Positions 38,034-45,907 of a stretch of 64,000 bases of DNA are shown piece by piece. Below the pieces are notes generated by a model. It did no database searches. It saw only the letters and a list, made by a program, of their open reading frames with translations, and was not told where the DNA came from. Numbering within the stretch: the first letter of the stretch is position 1; each line of letters begins with the position of its first letter. The stretch is from Paenibacillus oenotherae (GTDB taxonomy: Bacteria > Bacillota > Bacilli > Paenibacillales > Paenibacillaceae): positions 248,001 to 312,000 of the forward strand of contig NZ_JAHZIJ010000001.1 of NCBI RefSeq assembly GCF_019443105.1, in the 5' to 3' direction. The position numbers and the translations under genes were made by a program.

Positions 38034-38114
38034 ATGAAGAAGATCAGACTTTTACTCCGGTTCAGTCTTAAAATGATTGGCTTGAAAATGTTCGTCTCCA
38101 TCGTCAAGAACTAA
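38034..38114 (+). CDS. small cationic amphipathic peptide, 26 residues
   Basis: An ATG at 38034 with a strong AGGAGGTGA ribosome binding site ending about five bases upstream opens a 26-codon frame ending in TAA. The peptide begins MKKIRLLLRFSLKMIGLKMF, with six lysines or arginines, no acidic residues and a helical hydrophobic face. It is too short for routine gene calling. A clean terminator at 38245-38270 shows it is a transcription unit of its own. I do not recognise it. A membrane-active toxin, signalling peptide or small sporulation protein are possibilities; none is shown. Confidence 0.6.
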   Translation: MKKIRLLLRFSLKMIGLKMFVSIVKN

Positions 38115-38244
38115 TGTCACCCGCAGCAAGAGAATGAAGATCAGGCTTCAAATATTTGACCCAATTAGCTTTGAACAGGGATCGTGCGCTACCGCTCTTC
38201 TCCTTCAAAGATAACAATAAATAGCTTCATTCATGCGACAATAT

Positions 38245-38280
38245 CCCACTGATGCGTTATTATCAGTGGGTTTGTCGTTT
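38245..38280 (+). terminator. terminator of the small peptide transcript
   Basis: CCCACTGAT and ATCAGTGGG form a perfect 9-bp stem around an 8-base loop (38245-38270), followed by TTTGTCGTTTATTT. It is the first terminator after the 26-codon frame. The 130 bases in between hold no other frame. Confidence 0.85.
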
Positions 38281-38373
38281 ATTTGGGGGAACCGTGACAA
38301 GCAACCAAGCCACCTGTCTCCCGTACACATATAATGGATTGTACCTTATTTAACGAAAGGAGCTAGATATTCT

Positions 38374-38598
38374 ATGTCCTTTTGCCCGCAGTGTCCGACT
38401 CAGACCGTCTACGACCCTCCGGTAACGTTATATGATAACATTTATCATCCGCAGGTCGTTCAGGTCATCCATCCGGTAGAGCTTGTGAATCAGCATCATT
38501 GCGTTCCAGTTCCTCACCATTTCTACACGTACTCCACCAAAGATGTCATGTGCAATATATCCAGCGTCAAAAAGAAAAAACGCTCCCGCAGGAAGTAA
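38374..38598 (+). CDS. CotD-like spore coat protein
   Basis: A 74-residue protein rich in Cys, His, Pro and Tyr: it begins MSFCPQCPTQTVYDPP, contains repeated HPVxxV/HH motifs, and ends in a basic KKKKRSRRK tail. This composition and size fit the CotD family of inner spore coat proteins. AAAGGAG lies 11 bases before the ATG. Expression late in sporulation would be expected, but no sigma-K promoter was identified with confidence. Confidence 0.8.
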   Translation: MSFCPQCPTQTVYDPPVTLYDNIYHPQVVQVIHPVELVNQHHCVPVPHHFYTYSTKDVMCNISSVKKKKRSRRK

Positions 38599-38814
38599 CG
38601 GAACCGTTCAAGAAGCCGAATTGTGCAGCGCACGAGTGTGGGGGCATTTCGCCCCCCGCTAGTCGCGCTTGCAACTCTCTTGGCATACATAGTCCTACGC
38701 GCATTGCCCAGTCTGCGTTATGGCCTCCCATGATGTGCATATGCAACGGGACTGGGGCTGGACGCTGGACGTGGTTCCAAGCCATACGCTTAGCGAAAGC
38801 TGGCTCCGCATCGT

Positions 38815-38871
38815 GCGCGGTGCCATCGCGGCATGCGGTGCTCGGTCACACGTCGGCGGTGAAACCTCGTG
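38815..38871 (+). repeat. 57-bp direct repeat, unit 1
   Basis: GCGCGGTGCCATCGCGGCATG and the following CGGTCACACGTCGGCGGTGAAACC recur with few changes at 39126-39182, about 310 bases away. The two units flank the three-hairpin element copy C. No coding frame was recognised in either. Confidence 0.75.
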
Positions 38872-38943
38872 CGGCCTTGGCGGCTGTTGCCATGAGCGGA
38901 AAACATGCGAAAAGGCATTTATTTATTCGTTTTCGGCCCCATG

Positions 38944-39087
38944 AAGGTAAAATGCCTGCCAGCGTGCAGGTATTTCACCTTCGTTTTCTTTTATCGGCCG
39001 AATTCCTCTCAAATTCATGCATGATCGCAGGAATTTGACCATTTAGGTGTCGTGTAACCGAAATTCCTGCACTTTCGCAGGCTTCCT
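38944..39087. repeat. three-hairpin repeat element, copy C
   Basis: Hairpins with CCTGC-N6-GCAGG cores are centred at 38962.5, 39023.5 (imperfect, TGC-ATGATC-GCAGG) and 39073.5, giving spacings of 61 and 50 bases. This is the same arrangement as copy A at 12808-12950. The third hairpin and its flank are nearly identical to those of copy A (AATTCCTGCACTT-C/A-CGCAGG). It lies between the convergent cotD-like and WGxxGxxG genes. Confidence 0.85.
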
Positions 39088-39125
39088 GCTCTGCTGCGCC
39101 ATCCGCACCGCGCGCGCCTCCCGGC

Positions 39126-39182
39126 GCGCGGTGCCATTGCGGCACGCCGTGCTTCGGTCACACGTCGGCGATCAAACCTCGT
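39126..39182 (+). repeat. 57-bp direct repeat, unit 2
   Basis: Second unit of the repeat at 38815-38871, same orientation (GCGCGGTGCCATTGCGGCACG, then CGGTCACACGTCGGCG). The pair brackets the hairpin element and could mark a past insertion or duplication. Confidence 0.75.
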
Positions 39183-39223
39183 CGGCGGTTGGCAGTCGGT
39201 CGGCGGCCCTGGCCAAGAGGATG

Positions 39224-39586
39224 TCAGGTACGTTCCCGATCCTTGCTTCTCAAACCCGCAAGACCAATCAGGCCAAGCAATCCAAGCCAGCCCCAGCTAA
39301 AATTATTGTCATTATCCGCCACAGCAGCGGCTCTGTAGTTGGCATTATTGTAGTTGGCATTGTTGTAATTGGCATTGCTGTAGCGGTAATCATTATCAGC
39401 ATTAAAATCAGTTCTCGGTGTATTGTACATATTCACACCACGAGCAGACGGAGTCCCATTGTTATCCACCTTGGTTTCTTTGTTGGTGGTATGCGGGCTT
39501 GTCATATTTCCTTCAGCAAAAGCAGGAACCAACAGCATAGCGGACAGCGCGGCGCAAGCCACAAAACTTGTGATGAGCTTCTTCAA
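39224..39586 (-). CDS. WGxxGxxG-type small secreted protein
   Basis: A 120-residue protein. A signal peptide (cleavage after AFA, about residue 24) is followed by a polar N/T/D-rich middle with short NANYN repeats (about 70-83). The C-terminus, WGWLGLLGLIGLAGLRSKDRERT, is a tryptophan/glycine hydrophobic segment plus basic tail: the WGxxGxxG sorting-like signal seen in Bacillales proteins. It is probably retained at the membrane surface. The function of the class is not established. Confidence 0.8.
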   Translation of the reverse strand: MKKLITSFVACAALSAMLLVPAFAEGNMTSPHTTNKETKVDNNGTPSARGVNMYNTPRTDFNADNDYRYSNANYNNANYNNANYRAAAVADNDNNFSWGWLGLLGLIGLAGLRSKDRERT

Positions 39587-39688
39587 GTTCTAACCTCCAT
39601 TTGTGAGCTGTCAATTTGTATTTCACTGTTGGTTTCTCCTCTTTGTGAAGCAATTATTCTCCGTTCGGGCTTGGGAACGATCCCCTTG

Positions 39689-40534
39689 TCAGTTCCTTGA
39701 AGACCATCCATCATTCAATCCCTGCAGTCCATAAAATGTACACGCATTATCAAGCAGCTTGCGCTCTGCTTGTTCTGCCGCAACACCTTTCAGCCCCGCA
39801 ATGGCAGCCGCAACATCACGCACCATCGCAGGACGGGTCGCTTGTCCGCTGAACGGACCTTCGAACGGCCATGGGCCGTCCGTCTCTGTCATCATCAGCT
39901 CCAGGGGGTACTCCTTGACAAGCTGCTGAATTTCCGGCTCGTACAGAACATCAGGCGTTATCGAGATGTAATAACCGGCCTCCATCATGCGCTTGATGGT
40001 CGAAGGCGAGCCCTTGAACCAATGAAAATGCGCTCGCTTCACACCATGCTTCTCAAGCAGGTCGCATGCCTTGTCGGCATCCTCATAGACAGCATGCAGC
40101 ACAATTGGCCGCTCGCAACGCGCTGCCAGCCTTACAAACCGCTCCAGGAGCTGAACATAGGGGCGCTCATCAAAAGGCTGGCCCTTCTCCTTAGCCTCAT
40201 GACGCGAATAATAGGGAAGGCCTACTTCTCCTATTGCACAATGCTCTCCGTTCTTTATCCGCTCGTCAATCCAATGAAACAGCTCATTCAGCTCCCGCTC
40301 GCCAGGAAGGCTCTGCTCGGGATGAAAGCCATATGCCGGCAGCAGCCGTCCTTCATAGCGAAAGGACAGCGCCCGGTTCACCTCGCTCGATGCAAGAGAC
40401 ATCGATACTGCCACTACAGCAGCGACACCATCATCGAATGCTTCCGCCAGCATTCTCTCACGAGCCGCTTCATCGTACAGATCAACATGAAGATGAGCGT
40501 CAACCCACCGGGGACGGCTCTTGGCAGATTCCAT
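39689..40534 (-). CDS. TatD-family metal-dependent hydrolase
   Basis: A 281-residue amidohydrolase-fold protein with VDAHLHVDL (first metal pair), YGFHPEQSL, CAIGEVGLPY, PIVLHAVYEDA, FHWFKGS and TETDGPWPFEG, the complete TatD metal-binding series. TatD relatives are 3'-5' nucleases or phosphoesterases, but some act as small-molecule hydrolases. It is the last gene of the TPP-riboswitch operon and overlaps the ABC ATPase gene by 35 bases. A role in processing a thiamine or pyrimidine precursor is therefore conceivable; the sequence does not prove it. Confidence 0.85.
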   Translation of the reverse strand: MESAKSRPRWVDAHLHVDLYDEAARERMLAEAFDDGVAAVVAVSMSLASSEVNRALSFRYEGRLLPAYGFHPEQSLPGERELNELFHWIDERIKNGEHCAIGEVGLPYYSRHEAKEKGQPFDERPYVQLLERFVRLAARCERPIVLHAVYEDADKACDLLEKHGVKRAHFHWFKGSPSTIKRMMEAGYYISITPDVLYEPEIQQLVKEYPLELMMTETDGPWPFEGPFSGQATRPAMVRDVAAAIAGLKGVAAEQAERKLLDNACTFYGLQGLNDGWSSRN

Positions 40535-41333
40535 GAGCTTGTCCCTCCTTTCTCCCGCCAGAACCGGGCTCTTCGGGTCTTAGCAGCTCATAAATCTCCC
40601 GTTTCATGGCGTTGAATAACGGATCGCTCCAGATCATCTCTCCCCGCGGTCTTGGGAAAGGAACCTCAATCTCTCGTATAATGGTTGCCGGTGAGGCGGA
40701 TAGCACAATAATCCGGTCGGACAAAAGCAGCGCTTCCTCGATGCTATGCGTGACGAACAAGACAGAACGCCGATTCTCCTCCCAGAGCGACAGCAGCCAT
40801 GTCTGCATTTGCATTCTCGTCAATGCATCCAGAGCGCCGAACGGCTCATCCAGACACATGAGCGGCTGCGGCGACAGCAAGGCCCGCAGAAACGAGACGC
40901 GCTGCTGCATTCCGCCAGAAAGCACATGGGGATAAGCATCTCTTACTTCAGCAAGGCCGACACGCTCCAGCCACTCCCGGGATAATATTCGTGCTGCTTT
41001 GCGATCCACACCTGCAATATCGAGCGCCAGCTCAATATTGCGGGCAACCGTAAGCCATGGCATTAACGATGCCTGCTGCGGCATGTAGGCAATCTCGCCG
41101 CGCTTGCCAAGCGTACTCCTGCCATATAAGCGAACATCGCCTGATGAAGGCTTCTCAAGCCCCCCGATAATGTGGAACAGTGTCGTCTTCCCGCTGCCTG
41201 ATGGCCCCAGCAGTGTAACAAACTCGCCGTCCTTAATGTGGAAGGTCAGATGATCAAGCACAGTCCTCGCTGCGCTGCTGCCATCTCCCGGGAATATTTT
41301 GGACACTCCAGCGACTTCCAATGCCAGCTCCAT
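40500..41333 (-). CDS. thiZ: ABC transporter ATP-binding protein, thiamine-precursor type (ThiZ-like)
   Basis: About 277 residues. Walker A GPSGSGKTT, signature LSGGMQQRVSF, Walker B MCLDEPFGALDALTR and H-loop VTHSIEEALLLSDR match the NitT/TauT/ThiZ importer subfamily. ATG 41333 is eight bases after GGGGAG; ATG 41339 is also in frame. The gene overlaps the permease stop. The TPP riboswitch upstream identifies the substrate as a thiamine precursor, probably HMP or formylaminopyrimidine. Confidence 0.88.
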   Translation of the reverse strand: MELALEVAGVSKIFPGDGSSAARTVLDHLTFHIKDGEFVTLLGPSGSGKTTLFHIIGGLEKPSSGDVRLYGRSTLGKRGEIAYMPQQASLMPWLTVARNIELALDIAGVDRKAARILSREWLERVGLAEVRDAYPHVLSGGMQQRVSFLRALLSPQPLMCLDEPFGALDALTRMQMQTWLLSLWEENRRSVLFVTHSIEEALLLSDRIIVLSASPATIIREIEVPFPRPRGEMIWSDPLFNAMKREIYELLRPEEPGSGGRKEGQAHGICQEPSPVG

Positions 41334-41338
41334 AATCA

Positions 41339-42103
41339 TCACTCCCCTTTACTGCCGGCCGTTCCTCTTACAAACAACCGTTCCAAAACAAAAATAAGTC
41401 CGAACAGCACAAGGCTCAGCGTGATGACGACGGCGATCGCTGCGAACATATTCGCTGTCTGCCAGCCGCGCATGGACAGCCGCATGTAGACGCCCAATCC
41501 CTCGCTGCCGCCTATCGTTTCCGCATAGATGGCGCTAATAACACTGTATGACGCCGCGATCTTCAAGCCGGAGAACAAATACGGCACCGCATGCGGCAGC
41601 TCAAGCCGCCAAAACAATTGGGATTTGGATGCGCCGATCATGCTCATATAATTCAGCAGCTTGGGATCGCTCTTCGTCAGCCCCGTCAGCATGGCGACTG
41701 ATATGGGAAAGAAGCAGACAATGGTAAGCAGAATGATTTTGGGCATAAGTCCGAACCCGAACCAGATGACAAGCAGCGGTCCCAGTGCCATTACCGGAAC
41801 ATTCTGCGTCAGTACAAGCAGCGGATAGAAGCCTGCTTTGGCCCCTGGAATAAGATGCAGCAAAGCGGCGAGCACAAAGCCCGCCGCAGAACCGATTATA
41901 AAACCGAGCATCGTAATGCCCAGCGTCGCTTTCGTATGTTCGAAGAGGCGAGGCGCTTCCTCATACGCTGTTGCACCGATTACGAGTGGTGAAGGAAGCT
42001 CGTACTCATTAATCCCGAGCAGAACGACAGCTCCCTGCCAGCCCGCCAATACGATAACCAGAACAGCCAGCGGCGGCCAGAGCCGACGGATTTTACTGGC
42101 CAT
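41339..42103 (-). CDS. thiX: ABC transporter permease, thiamine-precursor type (ThiX-like)
   Basis: A permease of about 254 residues with six hydrophobic segments and the EAA-loop sequence MIGASKSQLFWRLELPHAVPYLFSGLKIAAS, contacting the ThiZ-like ATPase. The frame is open to 42142; I chose ATG 42103, which overlaps the end of the preceding gene and gives the usual length. It forms the membrane channel for the precursor bound by the lipoprotein at 42440-43504. Confidence 0.88.
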   Translation of the reverse strand: MASKIRRLWPPLAVLVIVLAGWQGAVVLLGINEYELPSPLVIGATAYEEAPRLFEHTKATLGITMLGFIIGSAAGFVLAALLHLIPGAKAGFYPLLVLTQNVPVMALGPLLVIWFGFGLMPKIILLTIVCFFPISVAMLTGLTKSDPKLLNYMSMIGASKSQLFWRLELPHAVPYLFSGLKIAASYSVISAIYAETIGGSEGLGVYMRLSMRGWQTANMFAAIAVVITLSLVLFGLIFVLERLFVRGTAGSKGE

Positions 42104-42395
42104 CCGGGTATTTCTCCAGCAGACGGTCCATCGATGCCCCATTTACCGGATTATGATAGACCTTGATTTGAGAAATAACAGACGGACAGCCCATCTCACT
42201 CATCGCTTCATTCATTTCCTGCACAATGGCAAGCAGCTGGCCCAGCTCGCCTTCCATCGTCGTCTCGAGCGGCGCTACACGATAGGGTACGCCTGAAGCC
42301 TTAATAATATCAATGGCCCGGTCAACGTAAGGAATAACGCTGGAACCGTCCGGTGTATGAGGGATGATCTGTATACTTAGAAGTGTATTAGCCAT
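42093..42395 (-). CDS. MTH1187-family thiamine-binding protein
   Basis: A 100-residue ferredoxin-like-fold protein: LLSIQIIPHTPDGSSVIPYVDRAIDIIKASGVPYRVAPLETTMEGE in pieces, the signature of the YqgV/MTH1187 family reported to bind thiamine. AAGGAG lies nine bases before the ATG at 42395. Placement within the TPP-controlled operon supports a role as cytoplasmic thiamine or pyrimidine carrier. Confidence 0.85.
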   Translation of the reverse strand: MANTLLSIQIIPHTPDGSSVIPYVDRAIDIIKASGVPYRVAPLETTMEGELGQLLAIVQEMNEAMSEMGCPSVISQIKVYHNPVNGASMDRLLEKYPDGQ

Positions 42396-42439
42396 TATGC
42401 TCGCTCCTTCAGCTTGTTCATTGCATGATTTCATTGGTT

Positions 42440-43504
42440 CTATTCTGCTGGCAGAAATTCGTTCGTAAATGCCTTCTCAGCTTCCAGTTCCTTGTCCAGC
42501 AGCTTATGCTCGAACATCCATGCCGCATAATTCGTCCATACTTCCAGCTTCTGCTCGCCCCAACGCTTCGCATCGTCCTGATAGCGAGGGCTTAGCCACT
42601 TCTGGCTTGCCTTCACCAGCTCCGCGTCCAGATCCGGCACAGCCTTGATCAGCACATCAGCCGCTTCCTCCGGCTTGTCGATTGCAAATTGATAGCCCTG
42701 CGCCGCGCCTGCCACGAATGCTTTGACAATATCGCTCTTCGTCGCAATCATATTCTCATTCGTTGCGAGCACCGGCGTATAATAATCGAGCTTGTCTGTG
42801 TAATCTGTCAAATACAGCATATCGATCTTCTCGCCGCGCAGCTCGGCCTCAATGCCTGTCCAGGCGTAATAGATCCAAGCGAAATCGATATCTCGCTTCA
42901 CAGCAGTGAAGAAGTCCGCATCGCCGATGCTGGCGATTTCGACCTTGCTGACATCCGCCCCCTGCTCCTGCATTAACGAGCCGATAACTGCCTCTTCCAC
43001 CGGCGAGCCCCAGCCGCCATAAGTTTTGCCTTCAAAATCCTTGGGCGATTTGATGTTTTTGTCTGCAGGTGCCGCAAAGCCGGAAGTGTTATGCTGAATA
43101 ACTGCAGCAATCGATACGAGCGGAACACCTTGAATTCTCGCCTGTGTAATTCCCTCCTGATAGCTGACTCCGAAATCTGCCGCGCCTGTTGCGATCATCG
43201 TATCCGCTCCGGCATCCCCCGGCAAAATAATCTCGACATCAAGCCCTTGAGCCTTGAAGAAACCGTTGTCCCGCGCCACATACAGCCCGGTATGGTTCGT
43301 ATTCGGCGTCCAATCCAGCACAACTTTCACTTTCGTCAGCGGCTTGTCCGCTGTTGGTTCATTATCAGCACTACCAGTGCTGTTGGTTCCGTTGTCCTTC
43401 GCCGTGTTCTCTTCCTTGTTCGATCCACAGCCTGACAAAGCAAGCAGGACGATCAGTCCGATTAGTCCCCAGCGTGCCATTGCCAAATGTTTGTTTCTTC
43501 TCAT
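42440..43504 (-). CDS. thiY: thiamine-precursor ABC transporter substrate-binding lipoprotein (ThiY-like)
   Basis: A lipoprotein of about 354 residues: signal peptide with lipobox LLALSGC, then an NMT1/THI5-like domain (VKVVLDWTPNTNHTGLYVARDNGFFKAQGLD in pieces, IATGAADFGVSYQEGITQAR, PVEEAVIGSLMQEQGADVSKVE). The fold is typical of proteins binding HMP or its formylamino precursor. An open frame extends to 43630 into the riboswitch, but ATG 43504 with GAGGGGAGC upstream is the proper start. Confidence 0.92.
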   Translation of the reverse strand: MRRNKHLAMARWGLIGLIVLLALSGCGSNKEENTAKDNGTNSTGSADNEPTADKPLTKVKVVLDWTPNTNHTGLYVARDNGFFKAQGLDVEIILPGDAGADTMIATGAADFGVSYQEGITQARIQGVPLVSIAAVIQHNTSGFAAPADKNIKSPKDFEGKTYGGWGSPVEEAVIGSLMQEQGADVSKVEIASIGDADFFTAVKRDIDFAWIYYAWTGIEAELRGEKIDMLYLTDYTDKLDYYTPVLATNENMIATKSDIVKAFVAGAAQGYQFAIDKPEEAADVLIKAVPDLDAELVKASQKWLSPRYQDDAKRWGEQKLEVWTNYAAWMFEHKLLDKELEAEKAFTNEFLPAE

Positions 43505-43573
43505 GATGCAAATGCTCCCCTCATTAATTACAAGATGAACGACAATGCTGATGATCCTCTGTCCACATCCATA

Positions 43574-43604
43574 AGAAAAAGCGTCTCCCGTATGGAAGAC
43601 GCTT
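43574..43604 (-). terminator. riboswitch-controlled terminator
   Basis: On the minus strand AAGCGTCT and AGACGCTT pair and are followed by TTTTTCTT. It lies between the TPP aptamer and thiY, as expected for transcription attenuation. Confidence 0.85.
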
Positions 43605-43669
43605 GGCATTGTGATAGCATACTGCGCCAATCAGCCACACAGAGGGGCAGACGGCATAGCTACAACGCG

Positions 43670-43762
43670 GATTCCTACGCTGGCATTATCCAGATTCAGG
43701 TCGACGGTCGGAAACGGATTCGGTTCCCCTCTCAGCCTGGAATATCCCCCAAGCTCCCGTGG
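43670..43762 (-). promoter_or_regulatory. TPP riboswitch (THI element)
   Basis: On the minus strand the aptamer reads GGGAGCTTGGGGG, then GGCTGAGAGG, and later ACCTGAATCTGGATAATG followed by CCAGCGTAGGAA, the diagnostic order of the thi-box. Binding of thiamine pyrophosphate would favour the downstream terminator at 43574-43604 and shut off the thiY operon. Confidence 0.95.
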
Positions 43763-43818
43763 TTCATATTCAATTGTCGAACATCTCACTTTATCAGAAA
43801 TACTACACCTAATTGCGT

Positions 43819-43827
43819 ATTATAGCA
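43819..43827 (-). promoter_or_regulatory. extended -10 promoter of the thiamine operon
   Basis: TGCTATAAT on the minus strand is a perfect extended -10 element placed about 60 bases before the aptamer. No good -35 is visible, as is common with extended -10 promoters. Confidence 0.55.
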
Positions 43828-43874
43828 ACAAGAGAGTTACATTAGAGATAGAGAGGAATCCTGCGTGTAACCGA

Positions 43875-44189
43875 TCAGGCTCTGTATTTCATCTTCAAAT
43901 AAGCTTGGCCAGCGGCGTCTTTCATCTTGTCCCATGTTGCAAAGGTCGAATTCTCCAGAACATATTGATCCAGAGTCTGTATGTTTATCCTATTTAATGC
44001 TTCTATAGTAGTCGCTTCAAAACACCCTCCCTCAAAAAATGATTCGATGTTATTGAATCCGGTATGTTTCTTCATAAATTCCGATGAGAACAAGTCCTTA
44101 AATGTTACACCCCCATTTAATTGTTCCTGGATACTTCTCTCGATGTATATGAGATGCTTGTCATAATTCCTCTTTCCTTTGATTTTCAT
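43875..44189 (-). CDS. small hypothetical protein
   Basis: A 104-residue, predicted helical, soluble protein with an AGGAGGTGG ribosome binding site six bases before the ATG. The composition is more AT-rich than the neighbours. No motif was recognised; a single cysteine occurs in FFEGGCFEATT. It stands between the thiamine operon and the glycan operon and may be a recent acquisition. Confidence 0.65.
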   Translation of the reverse strand: MKIKGKRNYDKHLIYIERSIQEQLNGGVTFKDLFSSEFMKKHTGFNNIESFFEGGCFEATTIEALNRINIQTLDQYVLENSTFATWDKMKDAAGQAYLKMKYRA

Positions 44190-44328
44190 TCATTGCCACC
44201 TCCTAAGATACATAGTTCCACATAAATATGCATTTACCTCTGCGACGTTGGATTAAAATACATATATTAGGAAATTTTAATTATTGGTAATTCATTCGTT
44301 GGCTTGCAGCTTATTGTCGTATAGAAAA

Positions 44329-44352
44329 GGCGCCGACATTATGTCAGGCGCC
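44329..44352 (-). terminator. terminator of the glycan operon
   Basis: GGCGCC and GGCGCC flank an inner GACA/TGTC pair in a compact hairpin. On the minus strand it continues TTTTCTATA, 40 bases after the last glycan gene. Confidence 0.8.
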
Positions 44353-44392
44353 CGGATTCCGCTTTTTTGCATGTGATAAGTCCATCGTAATT

Positions 44393-45901
44393 CTACTCGG
44401 GCAGCGGAATGCTGCGTATCCACTTCAGAGCCTCCTCATAATAGGGCTCCGCCTTGTAATATTCCGTGAATATCTCCTCGAAGCCGCTCAGATCGGTGCC
44501 CAGACGCTCCTCGGCTATCTTCTTATACCAGGGCAGCAGAAAGTTGACAAGCATCGCCTTCATATCCTCACGAATATCGGCCTCCAATAGGCCGGAGCCG
44601 CGGAAATGATTCAGAATGGACAAATAGCCCGCAATGCAGTACTCGGCCAAATTATATCCGGAGGGCGGATTGTTCCCGTAGTTGAACATCGCTTTATTAA
44701 TGACAGCAAAACGAGGCTGCTGGCGCAAAATCTCATATTGCAAATAAATATGATTGAAGCCGCTGCCTAGAAACTTAGTCTTGTCAGCTATTCTGCTGTA
44801 CAGATCACGCCGCAGCATGTTCGCCGAGAGGAAGCCCGCTGCAAACGACGCACTGCGAAGAAATTCAGCCATCCCTTCATGCTGCTCGACTCGCAGGCTG
44901 TTGTCCAGCACATTAATAAAGACGAGGCCGCAATCCATATTTGTCTGAATGACGTTCAGCAGTGACAAGACGGACAGATCGACGAAAAAATCATCATCAC
45001 CCTGAAGCTTTACATAAATGCCACGCGCATGATCCAGCAGCTTCACAATGTTCCGCTCAGCGCCGATATTGGTATCGTTGCGCCAATATCGCAAATTGGC
45101 ATGGCGCTGCCCGTACTTGCGAATGATCTCCTGTGTATCGTCGGGAGAAGCATTATCGGAGATGACCACCTCGATCAGCGAACAATCGCCAATCTGGCTG
45201 TAGATACTGGAGAGACAGCGCTCCAGGTCGGAAGCCCGATTATAGGTCGGGATGCAGATCGACAGCAGCGGCTGCTCCCGCCTCCTCCGCAGCACGTCCG
45301 CGACCTCCGCCGGACTGCGCACCTTGATCCAGTCGTTGGCCGCCGTATCATACATCTTCACGATACGGGCCGGGGAGCCCACAGCTACACAATAATCGGG
45401 AATATCCCTTGTGACAACGCTATTGGCGCCGATTACCGCGCCTTTGCCGATTGTAATGCCGCCGCCGGAAACGATGCAGTTCGCCCCGATCCATGCCCCT
45501 TCGCCGATTACCGTCGGCTTCCCTCCCGTAATCCCCTGGAATAGGAAGGGAAGGCCGAGCCTCTTATACTCATGGTTCGCATCCGATATATAGCTGTTGT
45601 GGCCGACGCCTGCAAACCTCTCGATAATAACGAGATTGAAGGCGGATATCGCCACTCCTTTGTTGAATTGACAGCCGTCTCCGATAATAATTTTCGGACG
45701 CTCGCCGGTTATTTCCGAAGCAATATTGAACCATGCCCCTGTACGCACGAACACATGCGCCCCGATGCTCATCTCTTTGGCTCCGTGAAGCTGACAGCCG
45801 CCTTCAATGATCGTATGGTCGCCAATATGATAAAACTGCAGATTGCCGGATTCCGCGGGAATTGTCGGCTCCAATGCGCCGTCTTGCTCCTGTTCGCTCA
45901 T
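44393..45901 (-). CDS. fusion of hexapeptide-repeat acyltransferase and family 2 glycosyltransferase
   Basis: A 502-residue two-domain protein. Residues about 15-175 form a left-handed beta-helix with hexapeptide repeats (TVIGEGAWIGANCIVSGGGITIGKGAVIGANSVV in pieces), like maltose/sugar O-acetyltransferases. Residues about 210-500 form a GT-A glycosyltransferase beginning LLSICIPTYNRASDLERCL, with SDNASPD and the metal-binding LQGDDDFF. It would both acetylate and transfer sugar during surface glycan assembly. The fusion is uncommon. It is the last gene of the glycan operon. Confidence 0.85.
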   Translation of the reverse strand: MSEQEQDGALEPTIPAESGNLQFYHIGDHTIIEGGCQLHGAKEMSIGAHVFVRTGAWFNIASEITGERPKIIIGDGCQFNKGVAISAFNLVIIERFAGVGHNSYISDANHEYKRLGLPFLFQGITGGKPTVIGEGAWIGANCIVSGGGITIGKGAVIGANSVVTRDIPDYCVAVGSPARIVKMYDTAANDWIKVRSPAEVADVLRRRREQPLLSICIPTYNRASDLERCLSSIYSQIGDCSLIEVVISDNASPDDTQEIIRKYGQRHANLRYWRNDTNIGAERNIVKLLDHARGIYVKLQGDDDFFVDLSVLSLLNVIQTNMDCGLVFINVLDNSLRVEQHEGMAEFLRSASFAAGFLSANMLRRDLYSRIADKTKFLGSGFNHIYLQYEILRQQPRFAVINKAMFNYGNNPPSGYNLAEYCIAGYLSILNHFRGSGLLEADIREDMKAMLVNFLLPWYKKIAEERLGTDLSGFEEIFTEYYKAEPYYEEALKWIRSIPLPE

Positions 45902-45907
45902 AATGCT

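Noticed and set aside
38599-38943. Possible decayed gene or insertion sequence in the GC-rich stretch after the CotD-like gene
   Set aside because: No frame, terminal inverted repeat or transposase motif could be identified; only the direct repeats are supported.
39300-39400. Short repeats resembling a CRISPR or microsatellite (TTGGCATTGTTGTAA-type units)
   Set aside because: They are the codons of the NANYN repeats in the WGxxGxxG protein, with no spacer-repeat structure.
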